A DNA stretch of 64,000 nt from NCBI GenBank assembly GCA_963667375.1, contig OY763323.1:3286001-3350000 (forward strand), read 5' to 3'. Shown one piece after another: positions 44,301-54,324 of the stretch. Source of the stretch: G963556115 sp963667375. Its GTDB lineage: Bacteria; Planctomycetota; SZUA-567. Within the stretch, counting starts at the first letter, position 1, and every line of letters begins with the position of its first letter. The notes under the pieces are model-generated. The model made no database searches, was not told the origin of the DNA, and saw nothing but the letters and a program-made list of their open reading frames with translations. The position numbers and the translations under genes were made by a program.

Positions 44301-45645
44301 TTGCAATTTTACGCACCTCTGTATCTATATTGCCCGCTCCAATGCAGATTATTGTTGAATAATCAGGAGCATATCGTCGTATAACCGCTGTAATATCACC
44401 AACCTCTATCCGTTCCGGAACAACATTGCCGCCAATACGGCGTATCTGCTCACGTATAAGCTCGGAATCAACACCCGCAATCGGCTCTTCACGTGCCGGA
44501 TAAATTTCCGCAACCGCCACCATATCCGCAGCGGACAACTCTCTGGCAAAATCCAGAGCATAATCCCGGGTGCGGGAATACAGATGCGGCTGAAATACTG
44601 CCAGTATCCGTCCAGCTTTATCCACTTCACGCGCACCTGCCAGTGCTGCCCGTACCTCTGTCGGATGATGGGCATAATCACTGAATATTCTCGCTCCGGA
44701 AAGTTCATGGATAAACTCCATGCGCCGTCCGACAGTCTCTATATCCGCCAAAGTTTTTATACCCTGCTCCAGACTTACCCCCAGCTCCCTTCCGACCAGA
44801 AGTGCGGCAAGAGCATTCAGAATATTATGACGCCCACAGAGCGGAAGACGCAGGATTCCAACTTCAGCGCCGTTATACATTATGCGCGCCTGCTGCCCGC
44901 CGTTGACCGGAGTAATATCTTCGGCATAAAGTCCGCGACGACCGGTATTCAGTCCGAAGGCCTCTTTACGCCCCTGCTGCCGGGCATAAATCTGCGCACA
45001 ATATTCATTATCAATACCGGTTATGAGTAAACCTGTATTATTCTTTTCGGCAAATAATTCAAATGCCTCCACAACTTTTTCAGAAGTATGATAATATGCC
45101 AGATGTTCTGATTCGATATTGGTTATGACCGCCACCTCCAGCTCCGGCAGCAAGAAGCTCCCGTCACTCTCATCCAGCTCACTTACAAAGATATTGCCGC
45201 CACAACGATAATTCCCTTCCATTTCAGCGGTTACACCACCCAGAAGGACGGTAGGATCAAGCCCGTTACGCAACAGAATATACGCTGACATCCAGGTAGT
45301 ACTGGTCTTACCATGAGTCCCGGCTATTCCGACACCCCGGTATTCCGCCATTAATTCAGCGAGAAATTCACCTCTTCTTAACGCTTTTTTCCCGGCAGCC
45401 AAACGCTCAGGATGATCGGTTGCCACCGCGCTGGTAAAGACCAGCAGATCACAACCGGCCGCATGCTCAGCTGCATGCTGGGTAGCAACTTCAATACCGA
45501 TACTTTGCAGTTTTTCAGTCTGCTCATTCGCAGCCCGGTCACAACCGCTTACCAGAGCCCCTTTTGAACTTACAATACCGGCAAGCGCACTCATACCGAT
45601 GCCGCCTGCCCCCATGAAATGTATCTTTTTACCGGCAAGCTTCAT
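44293..45645 (-). CDS. murC: UDP-N-acetylmuramate--L-alanine ligase
   Basis: Adds L-Ala to UDP-MurNAc in the cytoplasm. The start at 45645 (MKLAGKKIHFMGAGGIGMSALAGI) is chosen because it gives the normal N-terminus and lies one base after the murG stop with AAAGGA upstream; the open frame continues to 45744 only inside murG. The ATP motif is GIAGTHGKTSTT, and ESDGSFLLPE and FSDYAHHPTEVRAAL are conserved. It is about 450 residues. Confidence 0.97.
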   Translation of the reverse strand: MKLAGKKIHFMGAGGIGMSALAGIVSSKGALVSGCDRAANEQTEKLQSIGIEVATQHAAEHAAGCDLLVFTSAVATDHPERLAAGKKALRRGEFLAELMAEYRGVGIAGTHGKTSTTWMSAYILLRNGLDPTVLLGGVTAEMEGNYRCGGNIFVSELDESDGSFLLPELEVAVITNIESEHLAYYHTSEKVVEAFELFAEKNNTGLLITGIDNEYCAQIYARQQGRKEAFGLNTGRRGLYAEDITPVNGGQQARIMYNGAEVGILRLPLCGRHNILNALAALLVGRELGVSLEQGIKTLADIETVGRRMEFIHELSGARIFSDYAHHPTEVRAALAGAREVDKAGRILAVFQPHLYSRTRDYALDFARELSAADMVAVAEIYPAREEPIAGVDSELIREQIRRIGGNVVPERIEVGDITAVIRRYAPDYSTIICIGAGNIDTEVRKIANE

Positions 45646-45646
45646 A

Positions 45647-46726
45647 TCATCCTTTCTCTGCAACCAGCTGCATAATACTTTCGGCAATCTCACTTGCCGA
45701 TTCCGGACGGGCCAGAAGCCTGACCGCTTCCGCCATGCTGTCACGAAGCTGTTTATCCTTCCAGATACGCACCACCTGTCTGGTAAGTATCTCTGAAGTC
45801 AGAAGCGGCTGCTCAAGAACAATCGCCCCATTCTTTGCCGCAACCCATTCCGCATTGAGCTGCTGGTGATTATCCATAGCCGTCGGTAGCGGTATCAGAA
45901 TCGACGGCAGACCAGCCGCCGCCAGTTCCGCAATGCTGCCGGCACCGGAACGTGATATCGCCAGTTTGGATTCACGGTAGCAATCGGACAACCTGCCAAA
46001 GAACCCATGCACCGTCGCTTCAACATTGAGATCACGGTAAGCCTTGCGTATTCCCTCTTCATTACCGGCACCAGCAACATGAATTATCCGGCAGCCGGTC
46101 TGTTCCTGGATAGCCTTGATCGCTTCCAGAACTATTTCATTGAGACGCTGAGCCCCCTGCGAACCGCCAATGATAAGCAGCGCATCACCATCGACCGGTT
46201 TCTCTTCAGCCAGCTTGCACATCTGCTCACGCATAGGAGAGCCGAGATCGAAAAATTTGGCACGAGTATTGGTAAAACGTTCCCGGGCACAACGGAACTG
46301 CAGGTAGATACCTTTAGCCCAGCGTGAAAGCAGACGGTTCACCCGTCCCGGAACCGAATTCTGTTCCAGTATCACCACCGGCACTCCCAGAATTCTGGCG
46401 GCAATCCCCGGAGTAGCGGCCGCAAAACCACCCAGAGCCACCAGCACATCCGGTTTATAAGCTTTGAATAATTTTAGACTCTGCCAGATAGAAAGTATAA
46501 AACGCGGAAAATTTCCCAGATGCGATAAAGATAAGGGGGAGCCTCTGCCTGCAGATAATATATCTATAAAATATCCCGCACGCGGGACAATCTCCATATC
46601 AAGACCGTGTGCGGTTCCAACAAATGAAACCTCGACATCCGGATCAATTTTCTCCATGGCTTTCGCCAGCGACAAACCGGGAAAGAGATGCCCGCCGGTT
46701 CCACCGCCGGCCATAATAACCCTCAT
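45647..46726 (-). CDS. murG: UDP-N-acetylglucosamine--undecaprenyl-pyrophosphoryl-MurNAc-pentapeptide transferase
   Basis: Converts lipid I to lipid II at the inner face of the membrane. RVIMAGGGTGGHLFPGLSLA is the N-terminal glycine loop, ALGGFAAATPGIAARILGVPVVILEQNSVPG and LLIIGGSQGAQRLNEIV are conserved, and AISRSGAGSIAELAAAGLPSILIPLPTAMDNHQ holds the donor site. It has 359 residues. Its ATG overlaps the ftsW stop (ATGA). Confidence 0.98.
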   Translation of the reverse strand: MRVIMAGGGTGGHLFPGLSLAKAMEKIDPDVEVSFVGTAHGLDMEIVPRAGYFIDILSAGRGSPLSLSHLGNFPRFILSIWQSLKLFKAYKPDVLVALGGFAAATPGIAARILGVPVVILEQNSVPGRVNRLLSRWAKGIYLQFRCARERFTNTRAKFFDLGSPMREQMCKLAEEKPVDGDALLIIGGSQGAQRLNEIVLEAIKAIQEQTGCRIIHVAGAGNEEGIRKAYRDLNVEATVHGFFGRLSDCYRESKLAISRSGAGSIAELAAAGLPSILIPLPTAMDNHQQLNAEWVAAKNGAIVLEQPLLTSEILTRQVVRIWKDKQLRDSMAEAVRLLARPESASEIAESIMQLVAEKG

Positions 46727-47910
46727 GCTACCTTCCTCTCTTCATATTCTGAACTTTCAATGCCAAGCACCGGTTCCACATCTACCTTCACCGGAACTTC
46801 CGGCTCAATTCTGGTAATACTTACAAGTGCGCCGATCATTGCCAGCGCCACACACAAACCGCTGCCGCCGAAACTTATAAACGGCAGTGAAATCCCTTTA
46901 GGAGGGATAGATGCAGTAACAACTGCAATATTAAATACCGCCTGCAGTCCAAGCACCGCAGTTATTCCATAGGCGACAAGCGCAGTAAATTTGCTTGGCG
47001 CATGTTTTACCAGACGCATGCCCTCATAGACCAGAATCGAAAAGAGCAGAATAATCACTATCGTGCCGACAAGTCCCAGCTCCTGCCCGGCAATAGCCAG
47101 AATAAAGTCAGTATGCGCCTCAGGGAGATAGTAAAGTTTTGATACCCCTTCGCCCAGCCCCATACCGGTAAGTCCGCCGCTTCCCAGTGCCACCTTACTC
47201 ATCCATATCTGGTAGCCCTTGCCATCTTTATCTCCGCTATGCCAGGCATGAATACGTGAAGCGATATAATCCATCTTGGCTATTGCAATATACGCCGCAG
47301 GCGGTAGTGTGCCGGCAAAGGCAATAAGTGTATGAATAAACTTTGCTCCGCCCACAACGATCATTGATCCCATAACCGCCCCGATCAGCGCCGAGGTTCC
47401 AAAATCCGGCTCGAGCATGATCAGCCCCAGAATCATTCCGGTCATCATTACCGCCGGTACAAATCCCCGGAAAAACGGCAGACTCTTACCACTAAAGCGC
47501 GACAGAAAACTGGCCATTACAATAACCATACCGATCTTGGCAATTTCAGACGGCTGCATATTGAACCCGCCGAAACGCAGCCAGCGTGAAGCACCGTTTA
47601 CCTTGGTTCCGATACCGGGTATAAGAACCCCTGCCAGCAATACCAGCAGCAGTACAAATAATGGTGCCGCAAAGCGTCGTAGCCGCTGAATATTCAGATA
47701 ACTCATAAACAGCATGGTGCAGACACCTATCCCGAGCCAGATAAGCTGTTTTTTCAAGTATGTAAAATCAAACCCGGCGTTCCCGGCTTTGACACAGCTG
47801 GCAGAATATACCAGCACCACGCCCAGCGCGACAAGCGTCAGCGAGACCGCCAGTATTCTATCCCGTATGGATTTCAGTACCCGTTTCTTTTCAATTATTG
47901 ATTCATTCAT
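46723..47910 (-). CDS. ftsW: Septal peptidoglycan polymerase FtsW
   Basis: The SEDS glycosyltransferase that works with FtsI at the septum. Ten membrane helices are expected in 395 residues. Key parts are GTKVNGASRWLRFGGFNMQPSEIAKIG, LIMLEPDFGTSALIG with the catalytic Asp, and GLGEGVSKLYYLPEAHTDFILAIAGQELGLVGT; it ends ...ISFGGSGLCVALAMIGALVSI. The length and the dcw context favour FtsW over RodA. murD, usually just upstream, is missing: mraY precedes it by 35 bp. Confidence 0.94.
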   Translation of the reverse strand: MNESIIEKKRVLKSIRDRILAVSLTLVALGVVLVYSASCVKAGNAGFDFTYLKKQLIWLGIGVCTMLFMSYLNIQRLRRFAAPLFVLLLVLLAGVLIPGIGTKVNGASRWLRFGGFNMQPSEIAKIGMVIVMASFLSRFSGKSLPFFRGFVPAVMMTGMILGLIMLEPDFGTSALIGAVMGSMIVVGGAKFIHTLIAFAGTLPPAAYIAIAKMDYIASRIHAWHSGDKDGKGYQIWMSKVALGSGGLTGMGLGEGVSKLYYLPEAHTDFILAIAGQELGLVGTIVIILLFSILVYEGMRLVKHAPSKFTALVAYGITAVLGLQAVFNIAVVTASIPPKGISLPFISFGGSGLCVALAMIGALVSITRIEPEVPVKVDVEPVLGIESSEYEERKVA

Positions 47911-47945
47911 GACCGATAGTTATACCCATTATTATAAAATTTAAA

Positions 47946-49037
47946 TCAATGCATCTTCAATGATCCCAGACCGATAACCGCCAGCAGCGCCCCGATCATC
48001 CACAAACGTACCACAATATGATTCTCATTCCAGCCGCTAAGCTCAAGATGATGATGGTAGGGAGCACACTTGAAGAGACGCTTGCCCCGCATTTTAAATG
48101 AAGCCACCTGCAGCAGCACCGAACCAGCCTCAATTACAAATATTCCGCCAATTATCGGCAGAATAAGTGCATGTTTACTGATTAAAGCCGTATATCCGAT
48201 CAATCCTCCCAATGCCAGACTTCCGGTATCCCCCATAAAGAGCTGTGCCGGTTTGGCATTGAACCAGAGAAATCCTGCGATACCGCCAATAAGAGCCGCC
48301 ATCAGAATACAGAGTTCACCGGTTCCGGCAATATATGGAATACGGAAATGACCGGCCATGACACTGTTACCCACAATATAAGCAAACACAGCGTAAGCTG
48401 CGGAAGCGAAGATGGAACACCCGCCCGCAAGCCCATCCAGACCATCTGTCAAGTTGACGGCATTGGAACAGCCGATAAGAACAATTATAAAATATGGATA
48501 GTAGAGCAGACCGAGATCAAGCTGGAAACTATCCCATTTGGTAAATGGCAGCAGCACCTTGGTGGTAGAGGCGTCACCATAGGTATTGAGCCCGAAACAG
48601 ATAACCGCGGCGATAGCAATCTGCCCTGCCAGCTTCTGGTTCTTGGTCAGGCCATTGTCTCCCAGTTGCCGGAACTTCATATAGTCATCAACAAGTCCCA
48701 GGAGTCCATACCCGATAAAGACGACCAGCCCCATCATTACCAGAGGATTACGCATATCCAGCAGCAGTATTGCCGCAATACTCACCCCGATAAGGATTAT
48801 CAGTCCTCCCATTGTCGGCGTGTCCGCTTTCTTTGAGTGCAGTTCAGCTATTTCCTTACTATCTTTGATCATATTCTCAGTAATATTGGTATGCTTCATA
48901 TGCCTGATAAATACCGGAATAAGCTTGAGACATATGAAGAAAGCTATCAGCAAAGCAAAGGCAGCACGAAAGGTGATACTGTCAAAAATTCTCAATGGAC
49001 CATAACTGATTGACAAGTCGGCTAGAAAGCGCAGCAT
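47946..49037 (-). CDS. mraY: Phospho-N-acetylmuramoyl-pentapeptide transferase
   Basis: Transfers phospho-MurNAc-pentapeptide to undecaprenyl phosphate, making lipid I. The ten-helix protein shows KADTPTMGGLIILIGV, LLGLVDDYMKF (the Asp pair), NAVNLTDGLDGLAGG and PAQLFMGDTGSLALGG, and CAPYHHHLELSGWNE near the end. It has 363 residues. AAAGGG lies upstream of the ATG. It is 424 bp from murF, an unusually long gap in this cluster. Confidence 0.98.
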   Translation of the reverse strand: MLRFLADLSISYGPLRIFDSITFRAAFALLIAFFICLKLIPVFIRHMKHTNITENMIKDSKEIAELHSKKADTPTMGGLIILIGVSIAAILLLDMRNPLVMMGLVVFIGYGLLGLVDDYMKFRQLGDNGLTKNQKLAGQIAIAAVICFGLNTYGDASTTKVLLPFTKWDSFQLDLGLLYYPYFIIVLIGCSNAVNLTDGLDGLAGGCSIFASAAYAVFAYIVGNSVMAGHFRIPYIAGTGELCILMAALIGGIAGFLWFNAKPAQLFMGDTGSLALGGLIGYTALISKHALILPIIGGIFVIEAGSVLLQVASFKMRGKRLFKCAPYHHHLELSGWNENHIVVRLWMIGALLAVIGLGSLKMH

Positions 49038-49461
49038 TTTTTACCCTTTACAAATGAACAAGTATATACATGACAAAACACTTATCGTCAAAAGTGGTAA
49101 AATTAGTTTAGCAAATAATGATTATATGAATAATTAGAAGCGCTGTCAGAATCGCATAACGCTGATGCATACTTGATTTTATGGCAGGTGATAACTGCTG
49201 TAATTAATAGAACTTGTTATCAAAATTCAACTTATATCGTATATGGCGGATATCTGAAATTACAGAACCCGACTGGAGATATAATTTATCTAGACGTTTT
49301 TATTGGATTATATTAAGAAATTTAATAAGCAAAAATAAACTTTTGCTTATTAAATACGATGGCAATAACGCCGCAGCCCACCGCCGGTATCAGACAAGAC
49401 CTGACTGTAATAGACGAAAGCGAAAGAATTAACTTGATATGAAATTACCGCAGAAGCGCGA
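49038..49461 (-). other. Gap between murF and mraY, with an AT-rich hairpin
   Basis: Contains a perfect 14-bp stem, TTTAATAAGCAAAA (49321-49334) and its complement (49341-49354), with a 6-base loop, 107 bp after the murF stop. On the minus strand the sequence after the stem is TTTCTTAATA. It may end murF transcripts, and mraY would then have its own promoter in the 280 bases that follow. No ORF is seen. Confidence 0.45.
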
Positions 49462-50817
49462 CTACATTATCTTCAGAGCAGACACAACCCTATTTAAACG
49501 CATGGCATTCGAGCCTTTAACCAGAATAGTATCGCCATCCTGCAAAAGCTCTTTTAAATGCCCTAGCAGTGACATGGTTCCGCGGAAATGCTTGATTATC
49601 TGGCGTGCATTCTGCGCATGAGCCCCTTCAGCCAAAGACATGCACATCTTTCCGACAGCCAGAATCACATCAACATTAGTACCTGAAAGCCAGCGCCCCA
49701 GTTCAAAGTGAATTCTCGCACTATCATGACCCAGTTCAAGCATATCACCGATAATCAGCACCTTGCGCCCACTATCGAGTTTTTCAAGAGTATTTACACC
49801 CGCACGCAAACTCTCAGGATTAGCATTGTAGCAGTCAGAGATTATCTTATAACGCTCGGTCTCGATAACCAGCTGTCTGTCCTGCAGCGGCATAAAACTA
49901 GTGACCGCCTCGGACGCTTCTTCAAGACTCACTCCCATAAACTCGACCACGGCCAGAGCCGCCAGACAATTCATTACATTATGCTTACCCAGTAGCGGCA
50001 GCTTGAATCTGACTCCCCGCACCGAGAACTCCGATCCGCTCCAGGAGAAATCGATATTATTCGCCATATAATCTGCAGCGGTCTCAATCCCGAAGGTTCT
50101 GATCTGAGCGGTGCTGCGGACTCCGCTTTTGAGCATCTCCGAAAACCTGCTCTCAGCCGGAAGTACAGCCAGACCGTCTCCGGGAAGCTGTGAAAATGCC
50201 GCCATCTTCTCACTGGCGACTCCGGCAATGGAACCGAGCCCCTCAAGATGTGCCGGTGCGATATTGGTGATTACCGCGGCGGTAGGCTTGGCTATCTCTG
50301 CCAGCCGGGCAATCTCACCCTGCATGCTGGTTCCCATCTCCAGAACCCCGAATTTATTCTCCGGCGTATTACCAAGAATGGTCAGGGGCAGCCCCACAAG
50401 ATTATTATAATTTTTGATTGGCTCCAATACTTGGCCATGGGTTCTTAAAATATGTGCTATCAAATGTCTGGTCGTTGATTTGCCATTACTGCCGGTTACT
50501 CCGACCCAGGGTATAAGCGGTTCCTGCCAGCGGTATATCATCGCGAAATCACCCAGAGCCCGGAGGGTATCGGCAACAACAATACCCGGGTTATCACCGA
50601 GCGCATCACGGTCTGAGACAATAGCGGCGGCGGCACCATTAGTAAACGCCTGCTTTACAAATTTATTACCATCAAAATTATCACCCTTGAGAGCGACAAA
50701 AATATCTCCTGCTAATATTGTTCTAGTATCAGTCGACACACCAGTAATTGTAAGCTCACATTTACCGGTAATCTCACCACCGACCCACTCAGCGATAGAT
50801 TTCAGCTCAACCTGCAT
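49462..50817 (-). CDS. murF: UDP-MurNAc-tripeptide--D-alanyl-D-alanine ligase
   Basis: Adds D-Ala-D-Ala to the tripeptide precursor. The N-terminal domain has ISTDTRTILAGDIFVALKGDNFDGNKFV-like sequence (VSTDTRTI), the ATP loop is GVTGSNGKSTTRHLIAHIL, and LEMGTSMQGEIARLAEIAKPTAAVITNIAPAHLEGLG and ISDCYNANPESLRAGV are conserved. It has 451 residues, with GGGGAG 6 bases before the ATG. A 21-bp hairpin lies between it and murE. Confidence 0.97.
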   Translation of the reverse strand: MQVELKSIAEWVGGEITGKCELTITGVSTDTRTILAGDIFVALKGDNFDGNKFVKQAFTNGAAAAIVSDRDALGDNPGIVVADTLRALGDFAMIYRWQEPLIPWVGVTGSNGKSTTRHLIAHILRTHGQVLEPIKNYNNLVGLPLTILGNTPENKFGVLEMGTSMQGEIARLAEIAKPTAAVITNIAPAHLEGLGSIAGVASEKMAAFSQLPGDGLAVLPAESRFSEMLKSGVRSTAQIRTFGIETAADYMANNIDFSWSGSEFSVRGVRFKLPLLGKHNVMNCLAALAVVEFMGVSLEEASEAVTSFMPLQDRQLVIETERYKIISDCYNANPESLRAGVNTLEKLDSGRKVLIIGDMLELGHDSARIHFELGRWLSGTNVDVILAVGKMCMSLAEGAHAQNARQIIKHFRGTMSLLGHLKELLQDGDTILVKGSNAMRLNRVVSALKIM

Positions 50818-50987
50818 TCCAACTCCCCTAACTTTTCCCTACGCTCAAAATACACAGTACTCATTTTATACATATTCCAAATGCAGGTCAATCTTTATTA
50901 TGCCAATAATGATATTCCTCACCTGCGGATGTAGCTTTCAACAGCCCTGTTCCTGAGGCACAAGGCAGATGAATTTATCAGATATCA

Positions 50988-51033
50988 ATATAACATTGGG
51001 GCTGACAAGACGTTGTCAGCCCCAATGTTATAT
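50988..51033. repeat. Perfect 21-bp stem-loop between murE and murF
   Basis: The arm ATATAACATTGGGGCTGACA plus one A (50988-51008) is followed by the loop GACG and then its exact complement (51013-51033). There is no T tract on either strand, so it is not a standard terminator. It could be an RNA processing site, a transcript-stabilising hairpin, or a small repeat element. Confidence 0.8.
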
Positions 51034-51099
51034 AAACTTGAAAATATGCTGTTAACAAATCTGTCTTACAGGCAGCAAATATTGATAAAATGGTTAAAA

Positions 51100-52548
51100 T
51101 TAAACAACTTTAAAAAAATCTTTTACCACTTCACGATCATCAAAGTGTATCTTTTCACGTCCGAGAATCTGATAATCCTCATGACCTTTTCCAGCTATCA
51201 GCACAATATCACCAGATTCGGCCGCACTCAATGCCAGCTGTATCGCCCTCTTCCTGTCATACTCCACCGTAACCGCCGCCAGATTCTCTATACCTTCAAG
51301 GATATCATGCATAATCTGTTCAGGATTCTCGGTTCTTGGATTATCATTGGTTAATATTACTCTGTCAGCATTCGCTTCCGCCGCTCGCGCCATCAGCGGC
51401 CGCTTGCCACGATCACGGTCACCGCCACAGCCAAAGACCACTATCAGCTTACGTGGAGTAATTTTGCGCAGTACAGCCAGCGCATTTGCCAGTGCATCAT
51501 CGGTATGCGCGTAATCAACAAATGCCACTCGACCATCCTCAGCATCTATCCGTTCAAGTCTGCCCCCGGCACCCTTGAAATCCGCTACCACTTCCAGAAT
51601 ATCACTGACCTCATAACCTGCCTTAAAAAGTACAGCGACAGCTTCTAGCATATTCAGCGCATTATACTCACCGATAAGATCTGACTTCAGACAGTAAAAA
51701 TCCCCACAGATACTGATATCAAGAATTGTCTTATTGACCCCAAACTCCGCCTTTATGATCCGGATATCAGAATTTTCACTGCAGCCCACCCGGCACACTT
51801 CAGCACTGGTATCCGCGACTATTCTCTCAGCATAACTGTCGGTAGTATTGATTACCGCCACACTCCCGGCAGAAAGGCGGTCAAAGAGCCGTTTCTTCGC
51901 CAGAAAATAATTCTCCATATTACCGTGATTATCCAGATGATCCCGGCTGAGATTGGTAAAGACCGCATAATCGACATTATCACCGGCGACCCTCTCCTGA
52001 GCCAGAGCCTGCGACGAGAATTCACAGATAGCGTATTCCGCCCCATTTACCGCCATACGTGCAAGATATTGCTGATAATCGGTACTTTCCGGTGTTGTAA
52101 GGGGCGCCGGCAGAATCTCTGAACACAAATCATACGCCACGGTACCCAATACCCCGCAACCGGTTCCAAGACGGCGCAGCGCATGAGCAAGTATCTGCGC
52201 AATCGTGGTTTTACCATTGGTTCCGGTAACAGCCACCAGTTTTAATTTACACTCCGGACATCCGTAAAAGTTTTCTGAAATTTTTCTCAGCGCCCTCCTG
52301 GGATCAGGGGTTATAAACTGCGTGCAACCGCATTCAGCTACAGCATTAGCCGTCAGGATACAGCGGCAGCCATTATTTACCGCCTGCGGGATATACTTGT
52401 TACCATCGGTATTTCCGCCACATAACGCGGCAAAAAGAGCTCCCGGCAGGACTTTTCGACTATCATAGGTCAGGGATTCAATTACTACCCCCTCAACATT
52501 TTCAGTCAACTCACCAGGCACGCCTTTAAGAAGATCTGTTAGCAGCAT
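51100..52548 (-). CDS. murE: UDP-MurNAc-L-Ala-D-Glu:meso-diaminopimelate ligase
   Basis: Adds the third residue of the stem peptide. The ATP loop is VAVTGTNGKTTIAQILAHAL, and VFTNLSRDHLDNHGNMENYF and VDYAHTDDAL are conserved. The specificity motif reads TNDNPRTENP; DNPR indicates meso-diaminopimelate. The start at 52548 (ATG) has AAGGAG 8 bases upstream and overlaps the ftsI stop by one base; a GTG one codon earlier is possible. It is 482 residues. Confidence 0.96.
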   Translation of the reverse strand: MLLTDLLKGVPGELTENVEGVVIESLTYDSRKVLPGALFAALCGGNTDGNKYIPQAVNNGCRCILTANAVAECGCTQFITPDPRRALRKISENFYGCPECKLKLVAVTGTNGKTTIAQILAHALRRLGTGCGVLGTVAYDLCSEILPAPLTTPESTDYQQYLARMAVNGAEYAICEFSSQALAQERVAGDNVDYAVFTNLSRDHLDNHGNMENYFLAKKRLFDRLSAGSVAVINTTDSYAERIVADTSAEVCRVGCSENSDIRIIKAEFGVNKTILDISICGDFYCLKSDLIGEYNALNMLEAVAVLFKAGYEVSDILEVVADFKGAGGRLERIDAEDGRVAFVDYAHTDDALANALAVLRKITPRKLIVVFGCGGDRDRGKRPLMARAAEANADRVILTNDNPRTENPEQIMHDILEGIENLAAVTVEYDRKRAIQLALSAAESGDIVLIAGKGHEDYQILGREKIHFDDREVVKDFFKVV

Positions 52549-54323
52549 CACTGGTTCTCCTTCTTCTCAGGGCTCATTGGAACCCTGTAATAATTCAATA
52601 CGCCATCAATGATATTTTTAACCGCCGGTGCTGCAACCGTACCACCATAATGAGATTTTTTCGGTTCGCGAATAGAGACCAGAACAATCACTTTGGGGTT
52701 CTCAATCGGTGAAACCGCAATAAAACTACCAATATAACGGCTTGGTGAATAACCTTTATGCCCGGCAGCGATCTCTTCAGCATTACATGCGAGCTGAGCA
52801 GTACCGGTCTTACCGCCCACAGTATACATCTTCGAACGCGCCTGTTTACCAGTTCCAGTCTCGACAGTATCCTTGAGCATTTGCAGGATATCCTCAGATA
52901 CCTTTGCTGATATCACCTTACGTAAAGGTGTTACGGGCACGGTCTTCTCAAGCTTTTCTTCCGCATAGATATTTTTTACCAGACGCGGTTTTAAAAGGAC
53001 ACCACCATTCGCAATCGCTGAATACGCAGTAACTGCCTGCAGCGGTGTGATCGTAACCTCCTGCCCCATAGGCAGTGAACCCATACTATAAGAGGTCCAT
53101 TTACTAAAATCACGCAAAGTACCGGATAATTCACCTGCTATAGGCACACCGGTTTTATCCCCTATGCCAAAGCTTTTCAGCCCCCGGTACAATTTTTCCT
53201 TACCCATTAATGCCGCAATCTTGGCCATACCAATATTTGAACTCTTGGTAAGAATAGTCGATACCAGCAAGACACCATAGCCATGTGAGTCATGCAGGAT
53301 TCGCCCATTTTCAGGCATTCTCCAGGCACCACCCTCACAATTAAATTCAGTTGTCGGCGTCACCACTTTCTGCTCCAGTGCCGCGGACATTACTATTGAT
53401 TTAAAGATACTGCCAGGTTCAAAGACCGAGGCGATTATCGGATTCAAACGATTTTTAGCGGGAAAATCAGCGGGGGCATTCGCATCAAAACTCGGATAAC
53501 CAGCCATTGCCAGAATATCACCAGTAGCCGGATCCATAACCACCGCACAGCCGGAGACCGCATTATTATCAGTTACCGCTTTTTCCAGCTCCCTCTCGGT
53601 TATATCCTGAACATAGCTGTCAATTGTAAGCTCAACATCCAGTCCCGGCTCCTTGCTGACCAAAGCGGAACTGTTACCGGCAAGTTTACGCCCTACCGCA
53701 TCACGCTGAACATTACGTGTTCCCTCAAGACCACGTAGAATAGAATCACAGGTCTTCTCAATTCCCTCCATGCCGGTTCCGTCAATATTACTGAATCCCA
53801 GCACCTGCGACGCGGTTACACCCTGTGGATATTTTCTGGTGTACTCTACAGGATAAATCAGACCAGGAAGTTTCAACTCTTTCACAGCTTCAAGTTCTTC
53901 CGGAGTAAGGCGACGTTTAACCCAGACGAAACGCGAATTTTCCTTCATTGCCCCGGAATAAACTCTGTCAAGCTCCGCCGGAGTCAGATTGAGAGCCTTA
54001 CCGGCACCGGCTATAACCTCCATTCTATCGATCCCGTGCATCTCGGCAATTTTAGGATCGAAGGCACAGCTTGGGGTCTTTATTGAAATGGCGAGATCTC
54101 TGCCGCTAGCATCAAAAATTCGTCCCCGGCGTGGAGTCCAGGAAATATTACTCTGAATATATCCCTGTACACTCTCCGAAAGCTCTTCATAGTGAACATA
54201 CTGAATCTGATACAGCCTCCAGATCAACCCGGCAAACAACACCAGAACCAGCCCTAAAAAACAGAGACTGCGAATGTATATCCGTGAACTGTATTCATAT
54301 TGTAGCTCGCAACTACTCTTCAC
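52548..54323 (-). CDS. ftsI: Penicillin-binding protein, FtsI/PBP3-type transpeptidase
   Basis: The septal cross-linking enzyme. A single N-terminal membrane helix (LCFLGLVLVLFAGLIWRLYQIQYV) is followed by the dimerisation domain (RRGRIFDASGRDLAISIKTPSC) and the transpeptidase domain with SIFK (in EPGSIFKSIVMS), SSN (TKSSNIGMAK) and KTG (VGGKTGTAQ). It has 591 residues, normal length. The start is a GTG at 54323, one base after the stop of the ftsL-like gene, with GGGGAG upstream. Confidence 0.95.
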   Translation of the reverse strand: MKSSCELQYEYSSRIYIRSLCFLGLVLVLFAGLIWRLYQIQYVHYEELSESVQGYIQSNISWTPRRGRIFDASGRDLAISIKTPSCAFDPKIAEMHGIDRMEVIAGAGKALNLTPAELDRVYSGAMKENSRFVWVKRRLTPEELEAVKELKLPGLIYPVEYTRKYPQGVTASQVLGFSNIDGTGMEGIEKTCDSILRGLEGTRNVQRDAVGRKLAGNSSALVSKEPGLDVELTIDSYVQDITERELEKAVTDNNAVSGCAVVMDPATGDILAMAGYPSFDANAPADFPAKNRLNPIIASVFEPGSIFKSIVMSAALEQKVVTPTTEFNCEGGAWRMPENGRILHDSHGYGVLLVSTILTKSSNIGMAKIAALMGKEKLYRGLKSFGIGDKTGVPIAGELSGTLRDFSKWTSYSMGSLPMGQEVTITPLQAVTAYSAIANGGVLLKPRLVKNIYAEEKLEKTVPVTPLRKVISAKVSEDILQMLKDTVETGTGKQARSKMYTVGGKTGTAQLACNAEEIAAGHKGYSPSRYIGSFIAVSPIENPKVIVLVSIREPKKSHYGGTVAAPAVKNIIDGVLNYYRVPMSPEKKENQ

Positions 54324-54324
54324 C

